Shown piece by piece: positions 15,710 to 25,263 of a stretch of DNA of 64,000 bases. This DNA is from Treponema bryantii (GTDB lineage: Bacteria > Spirochaetota > Spirochaetia > Treponematales > Treponemataceae). How positions within the stretch are numbered: the first letter of the stretch is position 1; each line of letters begins with the position of its first letter. The position numbers and the translations under genes are program-made. The notes below the pieces were generated by a model. That model worked only from the letters and a program-made list of their open reading frames with translations. It did not search any database and was not told the origin of the DNA. The DNA is taken from contig NZ_FORI01000008.1 in the NCBI RefSeq assembly GCF_900113965.1, positions 1 to 64,000 on the forward strand, given 5' to 3'.

Positions 15710-17833
15710 TTATTCTTCGCCTTCTGCCGGCATCACCGCAGCTTCCTCACCGCTTGTGTGCAAGTAATCACAGTCCGGGTTAATACAGCTCTTGTAAGCA
15801 CCATTCTTCTTGTCGAACTTTTCAACAAGGAACCAGCCGCACTTAGGACAGTACTGGTCAATCGGCTTAAAGTGACTGATGAAGGTACAGGTTGGATAAT
15901 TTGTACAACCATAGAAAGCCTTACCACGGCCTTTTGTTTTGCGCTCAACGATTTCGCCGTCGCCGCAAACAGGACACTTAGCAAGTGGAATAGACTTAGT
16001 GTTATGACACTCTGGGAATCCGGAACATGCAAGGAAGAATCCAAAGCGGCCAAGTTTCTTTACCATTGGCTTACCACAGAGCTCGCAAACCTTGTCAGTC
16101 TGTTCATCAAGGAAGCCCTTAATACTTTCCTGATGTTCCATTACGTTATCAACAGTCTGCTTAAACGGACCATAGAAGTCTGCAATAATGTCATTCCAAA
16201 CAAGTTCACCTTCTTCAACCTGGTCGAGTTCATTTTCTACCTTGGCTGTAAACTCTTCGTTAATTACAGCAGGGAATGATTCAACGAGAATCTTATTAAT
16301 CATCTTACCAAGCTGAGTTGGAACCAGCTGCTTGTTACTGCGGGTTACGTAGTAGCGGTCAAGCAATACAGAAATAATTGTTGCATAAGTTGAAGGACGG
16401 CCAATACCTTTTTCCTCAAGCATACGAACAATAGAAGCATCTGTATAGCGTGCAGGTCCCTGAGTGAAATGCTGCTCCGGATGGAAGTTTTCTACATTCA
16501 AAGCCTCGCCTTCCTTCATAGCAGGAAGGGATGATGATTTTTCTTCTTTTGATGAAAGCAGCTTAATTACCTGATAGAAGCCCTTCTCTGCAATCTTACT
16601 TGCAGCAACGCGGAACAAAGCGTCTCCAGCTTCAATTTCAACAGAGGTAGTTACCATCTTTGCATTGTTCATCTGGCTAGACACAAAGCGCTCCCAGATG
16701 ATTGAGTACAAACGGAACTGGTCGTGGCTCAAATATTCCTTTACGCTCTCTGGTGTGTAAGTTGCGTATGTAGGACGAATACCTTCATGGGCATCCTGAG
16801 CTGATTTTCCAACAGCATAGTGAATTGGTTCAGCAGGAAGTTCTGACGGATGATTTTTTGAAAGCCAGTCGCGAACATCTGCAAGAGCAGTTTCAGAAAT
16901 ACGTACAGAGTCAGTACGCATGTAAGTAATAAGACCGACATGATTTTCGCCAATCTGAATACCTTCGTAAAGCTGCTGAGCAATCTGCATAGTCTTGCGT
17001 GAAGTAAAACCAAGACGGTTAGCAGCTGCCTGCTGAAGCTTTGAAGTTGTAAACGGTGGCTTAGGGCGAACAGTTTTTTCAGTCTTTTTGATTGATGAAA
17101 CTGTACAAGGAGAGTTTTTGATTTTCTCAATGATTTCGTTTACGGCTGCCTCGCTCTTAAGTTCTGGCGCCTCTCCGTTATATTTTACAAGCTGAGCTGT
17201 AAAAGAAGATTTTCCCTTAGTGAAGTCCGCATCAAGTGACCAGTATTCCTCTGGTAAAAAGTCTTCAACTTCTTTTTCGCGCTCACAGATAAGGCGGAGT
17301 GCTACAGACTGAACACGACCTGCAGAAAGACCATTCTTTACCTTTACCCACAAAAGCGGGCTCAGATTATAACCTACAAGGCGGTCAAGAACACGGCGTG
17401 CCTTCTGAGCATTTACCTTAGATTCTACAATTTCACCAGGATGCTTTACAGCTTCTGTGATTGCAGTAGGAGTGATTTCGTTGAAAACAATTCGGCTGAT
17501 TTTTGCATCAGTTTTATCGCGCAGAGCACGGTTCAAATGCCATGCAATAGCTTCTCCTTCGCGGTCGTTATCGGATGCGAGAAGGACAGCTTCTGATTTC
17601 TTTGCTTCCTTCTGGAGTTCTTTAAGTAATTTTGCTTTTCCGCGCACTGTAATGTATTCAGGCTGGAATCCGTTTTCAATATCAATAGCCATTCGAGACT
17701 TAGGAAGATCAATAAGATGACCTACAGAAGCTCTAACCACGTAGCCAGGCCCAAGATACTTTTCAATAGTGTGTGCTTTAGTAGGAGACTCTACAATTAC
17801 GAGAGTCTGAGGAGTTTTAGTCTTTTTAGCCAT
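15710..17833 (-). CDS. topA: DNA topoisomerase I
   Basis: TopA relaxes negatively supercoiled DNA. The 707-residue protein starts with the Toprim domain (LVIVESPTKAHTIEKYLGPGY), has the active-site tyrosine in GLITYMRTDSVRIS (residue about 300), and ends with three four-cysteine zinc-finger modules (CELCGKPM...CSGFPEC, CPVCGDGE...CTNYPTC, CPKCGWF...CINPDC). The ATG at 17833 is preferred: AAGGAT precedes it and the Toprim domain begins 9 residues in; the longer frame adds 34 residues of no recognisable character. dprA lies 34 bp upstream. In the ancestral order topA is followed by xerC, but here the glp operon intervenes. Confidence 0.96.
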   Translation of the reverse strand: MAKKTKTPQTLVIVESPTKAHTIEKYLGPGYVVRASVGHLIDLPKSRMAIDIENGFQPEYITVRGKAKLLKELQKEAKKSEAVLLASDNDREGEAIAWHLNRALRDKTDAKISRIVFNEITPTAITEAVKHPGEIVESKVNAQKARRVLDRLVGYNLSPLLWVKVKNGLSAGRVQSVALRLICEREKEVEDFLPEEYWSLDADFTKGKSSFTAQLVKYNGEAPELKSEAAVNEIIEKIKNSPCTVSSIKKTEKTVRPKPPFTTSKLQQAAANRLGFTSRKTMQIAQQLYEGIQIGENHVGLITYMRTDSVRISETALADVRDWLSKNHPSELPAEPIHYAVGKSAQDAHEGIRPTYATYTPESVKEYLSHDQFRLYSIIWERFVSSQMNNAKMVTTSVEIEAGDALFRVAASKIAEKGFYQVIKLLSSKEEKSSSLPAMKEGEALNVENFHPEQHFTQGPARYTDASIVRMLEEKGIGRPSTYATIISVLLDRYYVTRSNKQLVPTQLGKMINKILVESFPAVINEEFTAKVENELDQVEEGELVWNDIIADFYGPFKQTVDNVMEHQESIKGFLDEQTDKVCELCGKPMVKKLGRFGFFLACSGFPECHNTKSIPLAKCPVCGDGEIVERKTKGRGKAFYGCTNYPTCTFISHFKPIDQYCPKCGWFLVEKFDKKNGAYKSCINPDCDYLHTSGEEAAVMPAEGEE

Positions 17834-17867
17834 AACAAAATCCTTGTAACAAAATCCTTTAAAAGTC

Positions 17868-18947
17868 TTATGTAAATAATTCCCCCTGAACAGGAGGCGT
17901 ACTGCGTAAACCCGGCGGTTCTGCCAGAGCGACACAGTAATCTTTATAATCTTTTATCACCGGGGCTCCTGCAGAAAGGAACTTTTCCGGTGTATTTTCC
18001 ATTTTATACTTGCTTACCCGGCCTGTGGCGAAACTCTTTTCCAGATCGTCGCGTACAACTTCAGATATTCTGGAAGCCGCTTCACCAAACGCCGCCTCAT
18101 GAAACATTACGTCGCGGCCGTCCTCAAGGGCAAAGTCTGCCGTTATAAGCGCTCCGCTACCCGTCGGCGCTTCAATCACAACCGTAGCTTCCGAGAGCCC
18201 CGCAACAATCCGGTTCCGTGCAATAAACTGCCACTTTCCTGCCGGCGCGCCCGGACCGTACTCGCTCACCAGGCAGCCCCCGCTCTGAAGCACCGCCGCG
18301 GCCAGCCTCTTATTCGAATACGGTACAATATTGTCTATACCGCTCGGCAAAACCGCAATCGTGTGTCCCAGCACGGCACAACGATCAATCGCGCCATCAC
18401 GCAAAGTTGCATCACCACGCTCAGCCGCATCATAAAAGGCATCAATCGCTCCAAGATGCGCGTAAGAATCCGCCCCACCGGCAAGCCCGCTTACAACGTT
18501 ACAGCCGTCCAGAGTTGCCTCATGTGCAAAACTCCGTGCAGCCACACGCCCCGCCTGACTCAATCTTCTTGTTCCTACAACAGAAACGCACCGTCCGCTA
18601 AGCAGCGACGCATCTCCGCGTACAAAAAGACAAAACGGAGGATCAGCTATCTGCCGTAAAGGCTCAGGGTATCCCTCATCGTAATGAAAAAGAATTTTTA
18701 TCCCAAGACGCTCGCACTGGCAGGCTTCAGCCTTTGCCATACGCAGGTTTTCGGAACCGTTCCAGACGGCCCGAGGTTTCTCTCCGCATTCAGCAAGTTT
18801 AAATATTTCTTCTATAGACTGTAATGCAAGCGAATAAGGACTGTCAAGTTTTTTTAGTAAATTTTTTTTCTGATTAAAATCAAGAAATGAAATTCTCGCT
18901 ACAGAAAGGCCCAGAATCAGAGTATCATCAGTTAGAATATGCTGCAT
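17868..18947 (-). CDS. dprA: DNA-processing protein DprA
   Basis: DprA (Smf) binds incoming single-stranded DNA and loads RecA during transformation; it is also kept in many bacteria not known to be transformable. The 359-residue protein has the Rossmann-like DprA core: CVSVVGTRRLSQAGRVAARSF near residue 120, VVSGLAGGADSYAHLGAID near 155, PSGIDNIVPYSNKRLA near 205, GCLVSEYGPG near 230 and ARNRIVAGLSEATVVIEAP near 245. An insertion of about 20 residues (AFYDAAERGDATLRDGAIDR) lies between the second and third motifs. Its first 20 bp overlap the end of the TPR lipoprotein gene. topA follows. Confidence 0.94.
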   Translation of the reverse strand: MQHILTDDTLILGLSVARISFLDFNQKKNLLKKLDSPYSLALQSIEEIFKLAECGEKPRAVWNGSENLRMAKAEACQCERLGIKILFHYDEGYPEPLRQIADPPFCLFVRGDASLLSGRCVSVVGTRRLSQAGRVAARSFAHEATLDGCNVVSGLAGGADSYAHLGAIDAFYDAAERGDATLRDGAIDRCAVLGHTIAVLPSGIDNIVPYSNKRLAAAVLQSGGCLVSEYGPGAPAGKWQFIARNRIVAGLSEATVVIEAPTGSGALITADFALEDGRDVMFHEAAFGEAASRISEVVRDDLEKSFATGRVSKYKMENTPEKFLSAGAPVIKDYKDYCVALAEPPGLRSTPPVQGELFT

Positions 18948-19647
18948 CTAAAACTGTTTTCTTGTTCTCCTCTGCGGTTGCTTTTTTCTCGGCGGATTTT
19001 GTGGTGTTTATGATTTTATCGTACATTGCGGCAGACTTTTCAAAATCATAATTTGAATAATATGCTCTAGCAAGTACAAACATTGCGTCAATATTTTTAG
19101 TATCGATTGAAAGAACTTTTTCCAGGTGAGGAATTGCCTTTGCAGGCTCATCAAGTTCAAACACATACAGCACGCCAAGTCCGTATAAGGCACGCACATA
19201 TCTGTCTTCAATCTGTATTGCACGAAGGTAGGCTTCTTCAGCAAGCTTAAGGTAATTATATTTTACCTCTGTACTTCCGCTTCCTCCAAAGTCCATTGCG
19301 GCATGCGACATATAGCCCGCACACACACCTACATAATAATATAAATTCTGATTGTTTGGATAGTACTGAAGGGCCTCCTGAAAGCATTTTAAGGCCTCTC
19401 CATACATTTTCTGATCAAGATATCGTGTTCCAAGGATTTTATACCAGATTCCAATCTGACTCTGTGCCAGCTGAATATCTGCTACTCTTTTCTGATATTT
19501 TTCAATTGCATCCTTAAGTTCTTCAACAGTTGTCGGGCTTTCAACACCTTCTTCAAGATGCTGCTGACGGATTATCTGCTTGTTTGATACACGGCAGGAA
19601 CTAAATAAAACAGCTGCCAGTAAAACTAAAGGAATACATTTTTTCAT
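18928..19647 (-). CDS. TPR-repeat lipoprotein
   Basis: This 239-residue protein begins with a lipoprotein signal peptide (MKKCIPLVLLAAVLFSSC) with the lipidated Cys at about residue 18. The rest is mostly helical and contains two or three tetratricopeptide repeats, for example YGEALKCFQEALQYYPNNQN, AYLRAIQIEDRYVRALYGLG and AIPHLEKVLSIDTKN. It is likely anchored in a membrane facing the periplasm and acts as a protein-protein scaffold. I chose the ATG at 19647 because AAGGAG precedes it and the signal peptide starts there. It sits between xerD and dprA, overlapping dprA by 20 bp. Its function is not known. Confidence 0.88.
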   Translation of the reverse strand: MKKCIPLVLLAAVLFSSCRVSNKQIIRQQHLEEGVESPTTVEELKDAIEKYQKRVADIQLAQSQIGIWYKILGTRYLDQKMYGEALKCFQEALQYYPNNQNLYYYVGVCAGYMSHAAMDFGGSGSTEVKYNYLKLAEEAYLRAIQIEDRYVRALYGLGVLYVFELDEPAKAIPHLEKVLSIDTKNIDAMFVLARAYYSNYDFEKSAAMYDKIINTTKSAEKKATAEENKKTVLDAAYSN

Positions 19648-19669
19648 ATCAGATTTCTCCTTACACCTA

Positions 19670-20548
19670 TTATTTAAAGTACTTTTCATGCGCATCTTCC
19701 AGCTGTCTGTCTGTAACATGCGTATAAATTGTAGTTGTACTCAAATCACTGTGCCCCAAAAGTTCCTGCACAGAACGCAGATCCGCCCCGCCACTCAAAA
19801 GATGAGTCGCAAACGAATGGCGAAGTGTATGAACCTTTGCCTCAACTCCGCTCAGCGCTTCAAGTTCCTGGAATCGCTTCCATACACCTTTCCGTGAAAT
19901 AGGATCTCCCCTGTAATTCACAAAAAGCTCAGGCACCGAACGTCCCTTTACCAGAGCCGGCCGAACCTCGTTCAAATACACAAGGATTTTTTCCAGAGCC
20001 CGCTCTCCAAAAGGAACAATTCGTTCTTTATCGCCCTTTCCGCGAACAAGAATCAATTTTTCATCAAGATGCACATTTGCAAGCTGCAGTGTACAGGCCT
20101 CGCTTATACGAAGTCCGCACGAATAAATCAGTTCAAACAGTGCATCATCCCGTTTACCGCTTGGGGTGGAAGTATCAATACATCCTAACAAAGCATCTAT
20201 CTGTTCAATAGAAAGCACTTTAGGAAGATGTTTTACAGCCTTAGGTTTATCTAAAGCAAGGGCAACATTTTCTTCCCACATACCTTTGCGTACAAGAAAA
20301 TCGCCCAAAGCCCTGATTCCAGAAATATCCTTGGCAATTGTGAGCTCAGAACAACCATCGGTCTGTCTATTTATAAGATAATACAAGAGATTCTGAACTG
20401 AAACATCTTTCAGTTTTATTCGCTCGGTGGTAAGCCAGTTCAGAAATTCTTCTGCTGAAATCTTATATGTAATTGCCGTCTGCTTTGAATCACGTTTTAC
20501 AAGGAGAAGGTCCGTATAAAACTGATTCAAAAATATTTCCTTAGTCAT
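19670..20548 (-). CDS. xerD: Tyrosine recombinase XerD-like
   Basis: This 292-residue recombinase has an N-terminal core-binding domain (residues 1-105) and catalytic residues R147 (SCGLRISEA), K171 (VRGKGDKER), H240 and R243 (HTLRHSFATHL), H266 (LGHSDLSTT) and Y275 (IYTHV). It is presumably the XerD partner of the protein encoded at 9426. The ATG at 20548 overlaps the ftsZ stop codon (20541), so translation is coupled; the longer frame would read through ftsZ in another phase. Its location directly behind ftsZ ties chromosome dimer resolution to division gene expression. Confidence 0.93.
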   Translation of the reverse strand: MTKEIFLNQFYTDLLLVKRDSKQTAITYKISAEEFLNWLTTERIKLKDVSVQNLLYYLINRQTDGCSELTIAKDISGIRALGDFLVRKGMWEENVALALDKPKAVKHLPKVLSIEQIDALLGCIDTSTPSGKRDDALFELIYSCGLRISEACTLQLANVHLDEKLILVRGKGDKERIVPFGERALEKILVYLNEVRPALVKGRSVPELFVNYRGDPISRKGVWKRFQELEALSGVEAKVHTLRHSFATHLLSGGADLRSVQELLGHSDLSTTTIYTHVTDRQLEDAHEKYFK

Positions 20549-21881
20549 CCAGGCGGATTGTCCTGCTGAATTCACTCTTATTCCAGATTGCAGGTTTTGT
20601 AAGGTCATTCTCATCAGGAATAAAACCATTAGGTGGAGTAAATGAACCTGCAGATGGAATATCATCACTGAACATATCTGCACCAAGAGTACCTTTCTTT
20701 TCTGCATCTGGTGTATGAGCTACGCCGTGTGAAGCAACAAATTCTCCTCCCAAAGCTGCACCAGAAGAAGCAGGCTTATGAAGAATACTGTTGATGTCAT
20801 TAAGGCTGACTGTATCTTCACGAGCAGGTTTTGGTTCAGACTTAACTTCAGGAACAACAACCGGCTGTTCAACTGTAAGTTTTCCAGAATCTTCAAAACC
20901 AGTTGCAATAACTGTTACGCTGATTTTTCCTTCGAGTTCTGGCTGAGTAACCTGTCCCCAGAACATGTTGTAATCTTTGTCTGCAGAAGCAGAAACAATC
21001 TTACAGATTTCTCCAACTTCGCTCAAAGTAATTTCTTCCGAAGCACAGATATTTACAAGAAGATTCTTTGCTCCGTCAATCTTTGAGTTTTCAAGCATTG
21101 GGTTATGAATAGCGTTGTAAGCTGCATCTGTTGCACGGTTCTCGCCTTCACCAATACCAATTCCAAAGATTGCATTACCCTGGCCTGCCATTGCATTGCG
21201 TACATCGGCAAAGTCGGTATTAACATCACCTGGGTTTGTAATAATATTAGAAATACCTTCAACACCCTGGCAAAGTACTTCATCTGCCTTTCTGAAGGAT
21301 TCTTTTACAGTAAGGTTTTTATCAATATTTTTGAAAAGCTGTTCGTTAGGGATAACAATGAGAGAGTCTACCTGTTCATGAAGTTTTTTCAGACCTTCCT
21401 TAGCCTGGCGCATACGTACGTTTCCTTCAAATTCAAAAGGAGTTGTAACTACTGCGACAGTAAGGCATCCGAGTTCCTTGGCAATTCTTGCAACTACAGG
21501 AGCAGAACCAGTTCCTGTTCCACCACCCATACCTGCGGTAATAAATACCATGTCAGCACCGCGAAGCTCATTTGTAATGAGTTCCTTATCTTCCTCTGCT
21601 GCCTGCTCGCCTACTTCTGGTTTACCGCCGGCTCCAAGACCTTTAGTAACCTTCTGACCGATAGCAAGTTTAGTTGGTGCACGAGAACGACCAAGTGCCT
21701 GTAAGTCGGTATTAAGAACGATAAAGTCTACATTGCTAAGCTCGCGGAAGATCATTCTGTTTACAGCGTTTGAACCGCCGCCGCCACAACCAACTACCTT
21801 AATTACGGTAGGGCTGCCGCCAGAAACTTCCGAGTCGTAACCAGCCTCATCGTCTACAATTGAAATGCCAAGATTTCCCAT
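20541..21881 (-). CDS. ftsZ: Cell division protein FtsZ
   Basis: FtsZ is the tubulin-like GTPase that forms the division ring. The 446-residue protein contains [15 protein letters not shown] near the N-terminus, the tubulin signature [15 protein letters not shown] near residue 115, and [16 protein letters not shown] near 215. A flexible linker of about 110 residues follows, then a C-terminal peptide [21 protein letters not shown] expected to contact FtsA. The ATG at 21881 with GGGAGG just upstream is preferred over a GTG 12 bp earlier, which lies in the ribosome binding site itself. ftsA is 36 bp upstream. Confidence 0.97.
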   Translation of the reverse strand: MGNLGISIVDDEAGYDSEVSGGSPTVIKVVGCGGGGSNAVNRMIFRELSNVDFIVLNTDLQALGRSRAPTKLAIGQKVTKGLGAGGKPEVGEQAAEEDKELITNELRGADMVFITAGMGGGTGTGSAPVVARIAKELGCLTVAVVTTPFEFEGNVRMRQAKEGLKKLHEQVDSLIVIPNEQLFKNIDKNLTVKESFRKADEVLCQGVEGISNIITNPGDVNTDFADVRNAMAGQGNAIFGIGIGEGENRATDAAYNAIHNPMLENSKIDGAKNLLVNICASEEITLSEVGEICKIVSASADKDYNMFWGQVTQPELEGKISVTVIATGFEDSGKLTVEQPVVVPEVKSEPKPAREDTVSLNDINSILHKPASSGAALGGEFVASHGVAHTPDAEKKGTLGADMFSDDIPSAGSFTPPNGFIPDENDLTKPAIWNKSEFSRTIRLDD

Positions 21882-21917
21882 ATTTCCTCCCACTCAAAAA
21901 CGCTTCCCCAAGCGTGT

Positions 21918-23189
21918 TTAGAATAATGATTTAAATATCTTTTTTAATACACTCTCACCCTTCTGCTTTTCTTTTTTAACAGAACGTGTGTGTGTGCGGC
22001 GGCTTCTGTCCTTACCGCTCGCAAGTGATTTATTTGCAAGTACCAGACCAATTACTGTAGCAAAATCTGGTCTCTTATAATCTTCTTCAATTCCGCCAAG
22101 ACTCTCAGGAACTCCAAGACGAACCGAAGTTGTGCGGAATACACTCTGTGCAAGATCAATAACACCATCCATCATTGCACCGCCGCCGGTAAGAATAATA
22201 TTTCCGGAAAGTTCCCTGATTGAATCCCCGACATTCTTTTTAAGCGCAGCCTTTACCAGCGTAAAAATCTGCTCAACGCGGGCCTGAATAATCTGAGCAA
22301 GCTGACTTCTCTTCATTACTTCAGGAGCACGACCGCCAACACCAGGAAGAATAACATCCAGATCAGATTCCGGAGTAATTCCCTCTACCCAGCAGCATCC
22401 GCTTTCTATTTTGATTTTTTCAGCAGCAGCAGTAGAAATACCGCCTACAACCGAAATATCATTTGTTACAAGATTACCACCTACTGGAATTGAGAAGGTA
22501 CCAATTGGAGCACCCTTCAAAAGCAGCAGTACATCAGTTGTTCCCGCACCCATATCAATCAAAATAGAACCAAGATCCATTTCATCCTGATGACATACCG
22601 ACTGAGTCTGAGCAAGTGTCTTAAGCATTACGCCGTCAAGAATATAATCTGAACGGGAAACACAAGAGCGGATATTCTGAATGATTGTTTTAGCAGCAGT
22701 TACGATATGAACTTCAGCTTCAAGGCGTGTACCCATTCGGTGGATAGGGTCCTGAATACCGCCTACTCCGTCTACAATATAATTCTGTGGAATAACGTGA
22801 AGTTTTTCTCTATCGTCCGGCACTTTAATTGCTGTAGCGCATTCAATTACGCGCTCAACATCTGCACGGGAAATTTCTTTTGTTGATTTATTTGCACTTG
22901 AAACAGGAACTGTTCCACGTGAGTTCTGACTTTCTATCTGAGAACCGCCGATTGCAGTAATAACAGATTCTACAGTTGTACCGGCATTCTGTTCAGCAGC
23001 ATCAATAGTCTCTTTAATGGCATTTTTTGCATCTTCAATATTAACGATAACACCGTTTCTGAGTCCGGCTGATTTTCTTGATGCAGTGCCAGCTATGCGG
23101 ATATTTCCTGTATCAGGATCTATCTCTCCGATAGCCACGCGAATCATACTTGTGCCAATATCAAGTCCGACTACTTTTCCATCTGCCAT
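21918..23189 (-). CDS. ftsA: Cell division protein FtsA
   Basis: FtsA is the actin-like ATPase that anchors FtsZ to the membrane. The 423-residue protein shows VVGLDIGTSMIRVAIGEI at the N-terminus, the SHS2/1C region with VITAIGGSQIESQNSRG, the phosphate-binding LIDMGAGTTDVLLL near residue 205, and ILTGGGAMMDGVIDLA near 335. The last residues (KGESVLKKIFKSLF) form an amphipathic helix suited to membrane binding. It lies between ftsQ and ftsZ in the usual order. Confidence 0.96.
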   Translation of the reverse strand: MADGKVVGLDIGTSMIRVAIGEIDPDTGNIRIAGTASRKSAGLRNGVIVNIEDAKNAIKETIDAAEQNAGTTVESVITAIGGSQIESQNSRGTVPVSSANKSTKEISRADVERVIECATAIKVPDDREKLHVIPQNYIVDGVGGIQDPIHRMGTRLEAEVHIVTAAKTIIQNIRSCVSRSDYILDGVMLKTLAQTQSVCHQDEMDLGSILIDMGAGTTDVLLLLKGAPIGTFSIPVGGNLVTNDISVVGGISTAAAEKIKIESGCCWVEGITPESDLDVILPGVGGRAPEVMKRSQLAQIIQARVEQIFTLVKAALKKNVGDSIRELSGNIILTGGGAMMDGVIDLAQSVFRTTSVRLGVPESLGGIEEDYKRPDFATVIGLVLANKSLASGKDRSRRTHTRSVKKEKQKGESVLKKIFKSLF

Positions 23190-23208
23190 TTTCTAAATAA
23201 CCTCTGAA

Positions 23209-24069
23209 TTATCGTGTGATGTAGGAAACAGATCCGTAACGCAAATCTACAGCCGCAACATCAGTTCCAATCTGATTCACAACATCAAGTACTACTAGCA
23301 TATACTTTAATGCGTCTTCATTCAAGGCACGGTCTGTAAGAACTTTAACTTTTGACTGAGAAGGAATTAAAGCAAGTTCATAGTTTCCTGAATCCTTAGG
23401 AAGTACACAGATTTCAGAAACACTTGCAAAATAATGCTGTGGCATTTCGCTGATTTTAGAAATCTGATCAATAAGAGGTCTGTATTTTGCAGGAATTCTC
23501 ATTCCTTTTGACATATATTCTACTGGAAGTCCAGATACAATTGGAAGAATTGTATCTGCATCAATTGACTTATTCTTTTTTCCAGGGAAGAGAACGCCGT
23601 TCTTGTCAATCTGAACTGGTGAAGTACGTCCGTTTTCCATTACAAAAGTAACGGCAACTGGTTCACGCTCAGCAACATTAACGTAAATCTTATCCGGAAA
23701 TTTCTTTTCAACTGAAACATGGTCAATTCCAGCTTCAGAAGAAAGAAGAGCCACTGCCTGTTCAACATCAAAATCGAACCAGCTTGTACTATTCATTGGC
23801 AAAAGAAGTCTTGCAATTTCTTCTGCAGAATAGTCTTTCTGTCCTGTAACAGTAACCTTAGGGCTTGAGAAACTTGGCATAATGTACTTGTAAATTACCA
23901 GTTCACAAAGCAATGCAAAGCAGAGTACGCAGAAAATCACTTTAATAAATTTGATTTTCTTCTCTGCTTTGCTGTCTGAGGAACCATCAAAATCTTCAGA
24001 AAGAAAATAATCATTCTCAAGATACTCTTCAGCGACTAACAAACTCACATCACTCATTTTTTTATCCAC
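23209..24069 (-). CDS. ftsQ: Cell division protein FtsQ/DivIB
   Basis: This 286-residue protein has a cytoplasmic N-terminal tail of about 40 residues, one membrane segment (FIKVIFCVLCFALLCELVIY), and a periplasmic POTRA domain beginning KVTVTGQKDYSAEEIARLL, followed by the FtsQ/DivIB domain (EREPVAVTFV). FtsQ links early and late divisome proteins. It sits between ftsW and ftsA, 19 bp before ftsA. Sequence similarity in this family is low, so the call leans on topology and position. Confidence 0.88.
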   Translation of the reverse strand: MDKKMSDVSLLVAEEYLENDYFLSEDFDGSSDSKAEKKIKFIKVIFCVLCFALLCELVIYKYIMPSFSSPKVTVTGQKDYSAEEIARLLLPMNSTSWFDFDVEQAVALLSSEAGIDHVSVEKKFPDKIYVNVAEREPVAVTFVMENGRTSPVQIDKNGVLFPGKKNKSIDADTILPIVSGLPVEYMSKGMRIPAKYRPLIDQISKISEMPQHYFASVSEICVLPKDSGNYELALIPSQSKVKVLTDRALNEDALKYMLVVLDVVNQIGTDVAAVDLRYGSVSYITR

Positions 24070-24073
24070 CTTT

Positions 24074-25261
24074 TTATAAGTAAGAAAGTGACTCTATATT
24101 AATTTCGTCATTTTCTGTTACTTTTTCATCTATTTTTTCGCATCGTGAAGCATTTAAGATAAATCCACACATAGCGAGCGTTACAATTATTGAAGAACCA
24201 CCAAGTGAGAAGAACGGCAGGTTAATTCCTGTTGAAGGAAGCACTCCGCAAACAACCATTGTATTTACGATTGACTGCAAAACAATTACAGATACACAGC
24301 CAAAAGCAGAGAGTGCAGAAAACTTATCTGGATTTGAAAGTGCAGCCTTGTATCCTCTGTAAGCAAAGAAAACAAGAAGAACAAAATACAAAACAACACC
24401 AATATAGCCCATAGCTTCTGCCCAGCCGGCAAAAATATAGTCTGCCTGAACTTCAGGAATACTGTTGATTTTTGAAAGACCGGCACCAATACCACTTCCC
24501 CATACACCACCGGCACTGATAGCACGCTTTGCATTAATACTCTGATAGTTAATGCTTGAGCTGTACTGATCAGGGCTGATCCATCCAATAAGACGCTGAA
24601 GTCTGTAAGGATTAAGTGTAATCATCAAAAATGCTGCTGGAATTGCAATCAGTGCAAACGGGAAAATCCAAACAAGCTTTGCGCCAGATACAAAGAACAA
24701 AAGGATTCCAATCAAAGTGATAAATACACCAGAAGAAAAATCCTTCTGCATAAATACAACTCCGGCAAAAACAATCAATGCAATTACGCAAGGGAATACT
24801 GTTTTATCATCCGGATTCAAAAGCTTATCCTGCTTATCAAAATAATTAGCAAGGAAAACTACAATTGCAAACTTAACAAGTTCAGATGGCTGGAATGTAA
24901 AATTACCTGGAAGTTTAATCCATCGACGGGCACCATTCTTTATGATTGAGATTCCAGGAATAAATGTAAGGAAGCACAATACAAGAGAAACAATTACAAT
25001 TACCGAAACCATCTTTCTGATATACTTCATATCTGTAATCAGAAAACCTGCAAATAATACAAAACCTACAGCTGAACAAAGGAGCTGGCGTTTTACAAAA
25101 TACAAAGCATCACCAAATGCTCTGATTGCAAAGTTCTGTGAGCAAACATAAAGTGTAAAGATTCCAAGACCCCATAAAAGAAGAATAGAAGCAAGCAGCC
25201 AGATGTCAACTTTATTATAATTCTGCGAAGGTTTGTTCGCATAGAAAGTAAACTGGTTCAT
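24074..25261 (-). CDS. ftsW: FtsW/RodA/SpoVE-family peptidoglycan polymerase FtsW
   Basis: This 395-residue membrane protein has about ten transmembrane segments and the SEDS-family landmarks NGARRWIKLPGNFTFQPSELVKFAIVVFLA (split here as NGARRWIKLP and FQPSELVKFA), and GVLPSTGINLPFFSLGGSSI near the C-terminus. FtsW polymerises septal peptidoglycan from lipid II. Because it lies within the division cluster between murF and ftsQ, ftsW is more likely than rodA. It overlaps nothing; the gap to ftsQ is 4 bp. Confidence 0.93.
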   Translation of the reverse strand: MNQFTFYANKPSQNYNKVDIWLLASILLLWGLGIFTLYVCSQNFAIRAFGDALYFVKRQLLCSAVGFVLFAGFLITDMKYIRKMVSVIVIVSLVLCFLTFIPGISIIKNGARRWIKLPGNFTFQPSELVKFAIVVFLANYFDKQDKLLNPDDKTVFPCVIALIVFAGVVFMQKDFSSGVFITLIGILLFFVSGAKLVWIFPFALIAIPAAFLMITLNPYRLQRLIGWISPDQYSSSINYQSINAKRAISAGGVWGSGIGAGLSKINSIPEVQADYIFAGWAEAMGYIGVVLYFVLLVFFAYRGYKAALSNPDKFSALSAFGCVSVIVLQSIVNTMVVCGVLPSTGINLPFFSLGGSSIIVTLAMCGFILNASRCEKIDEKVTENDEINIESLSYL

Positions 25262-25263
25262 TC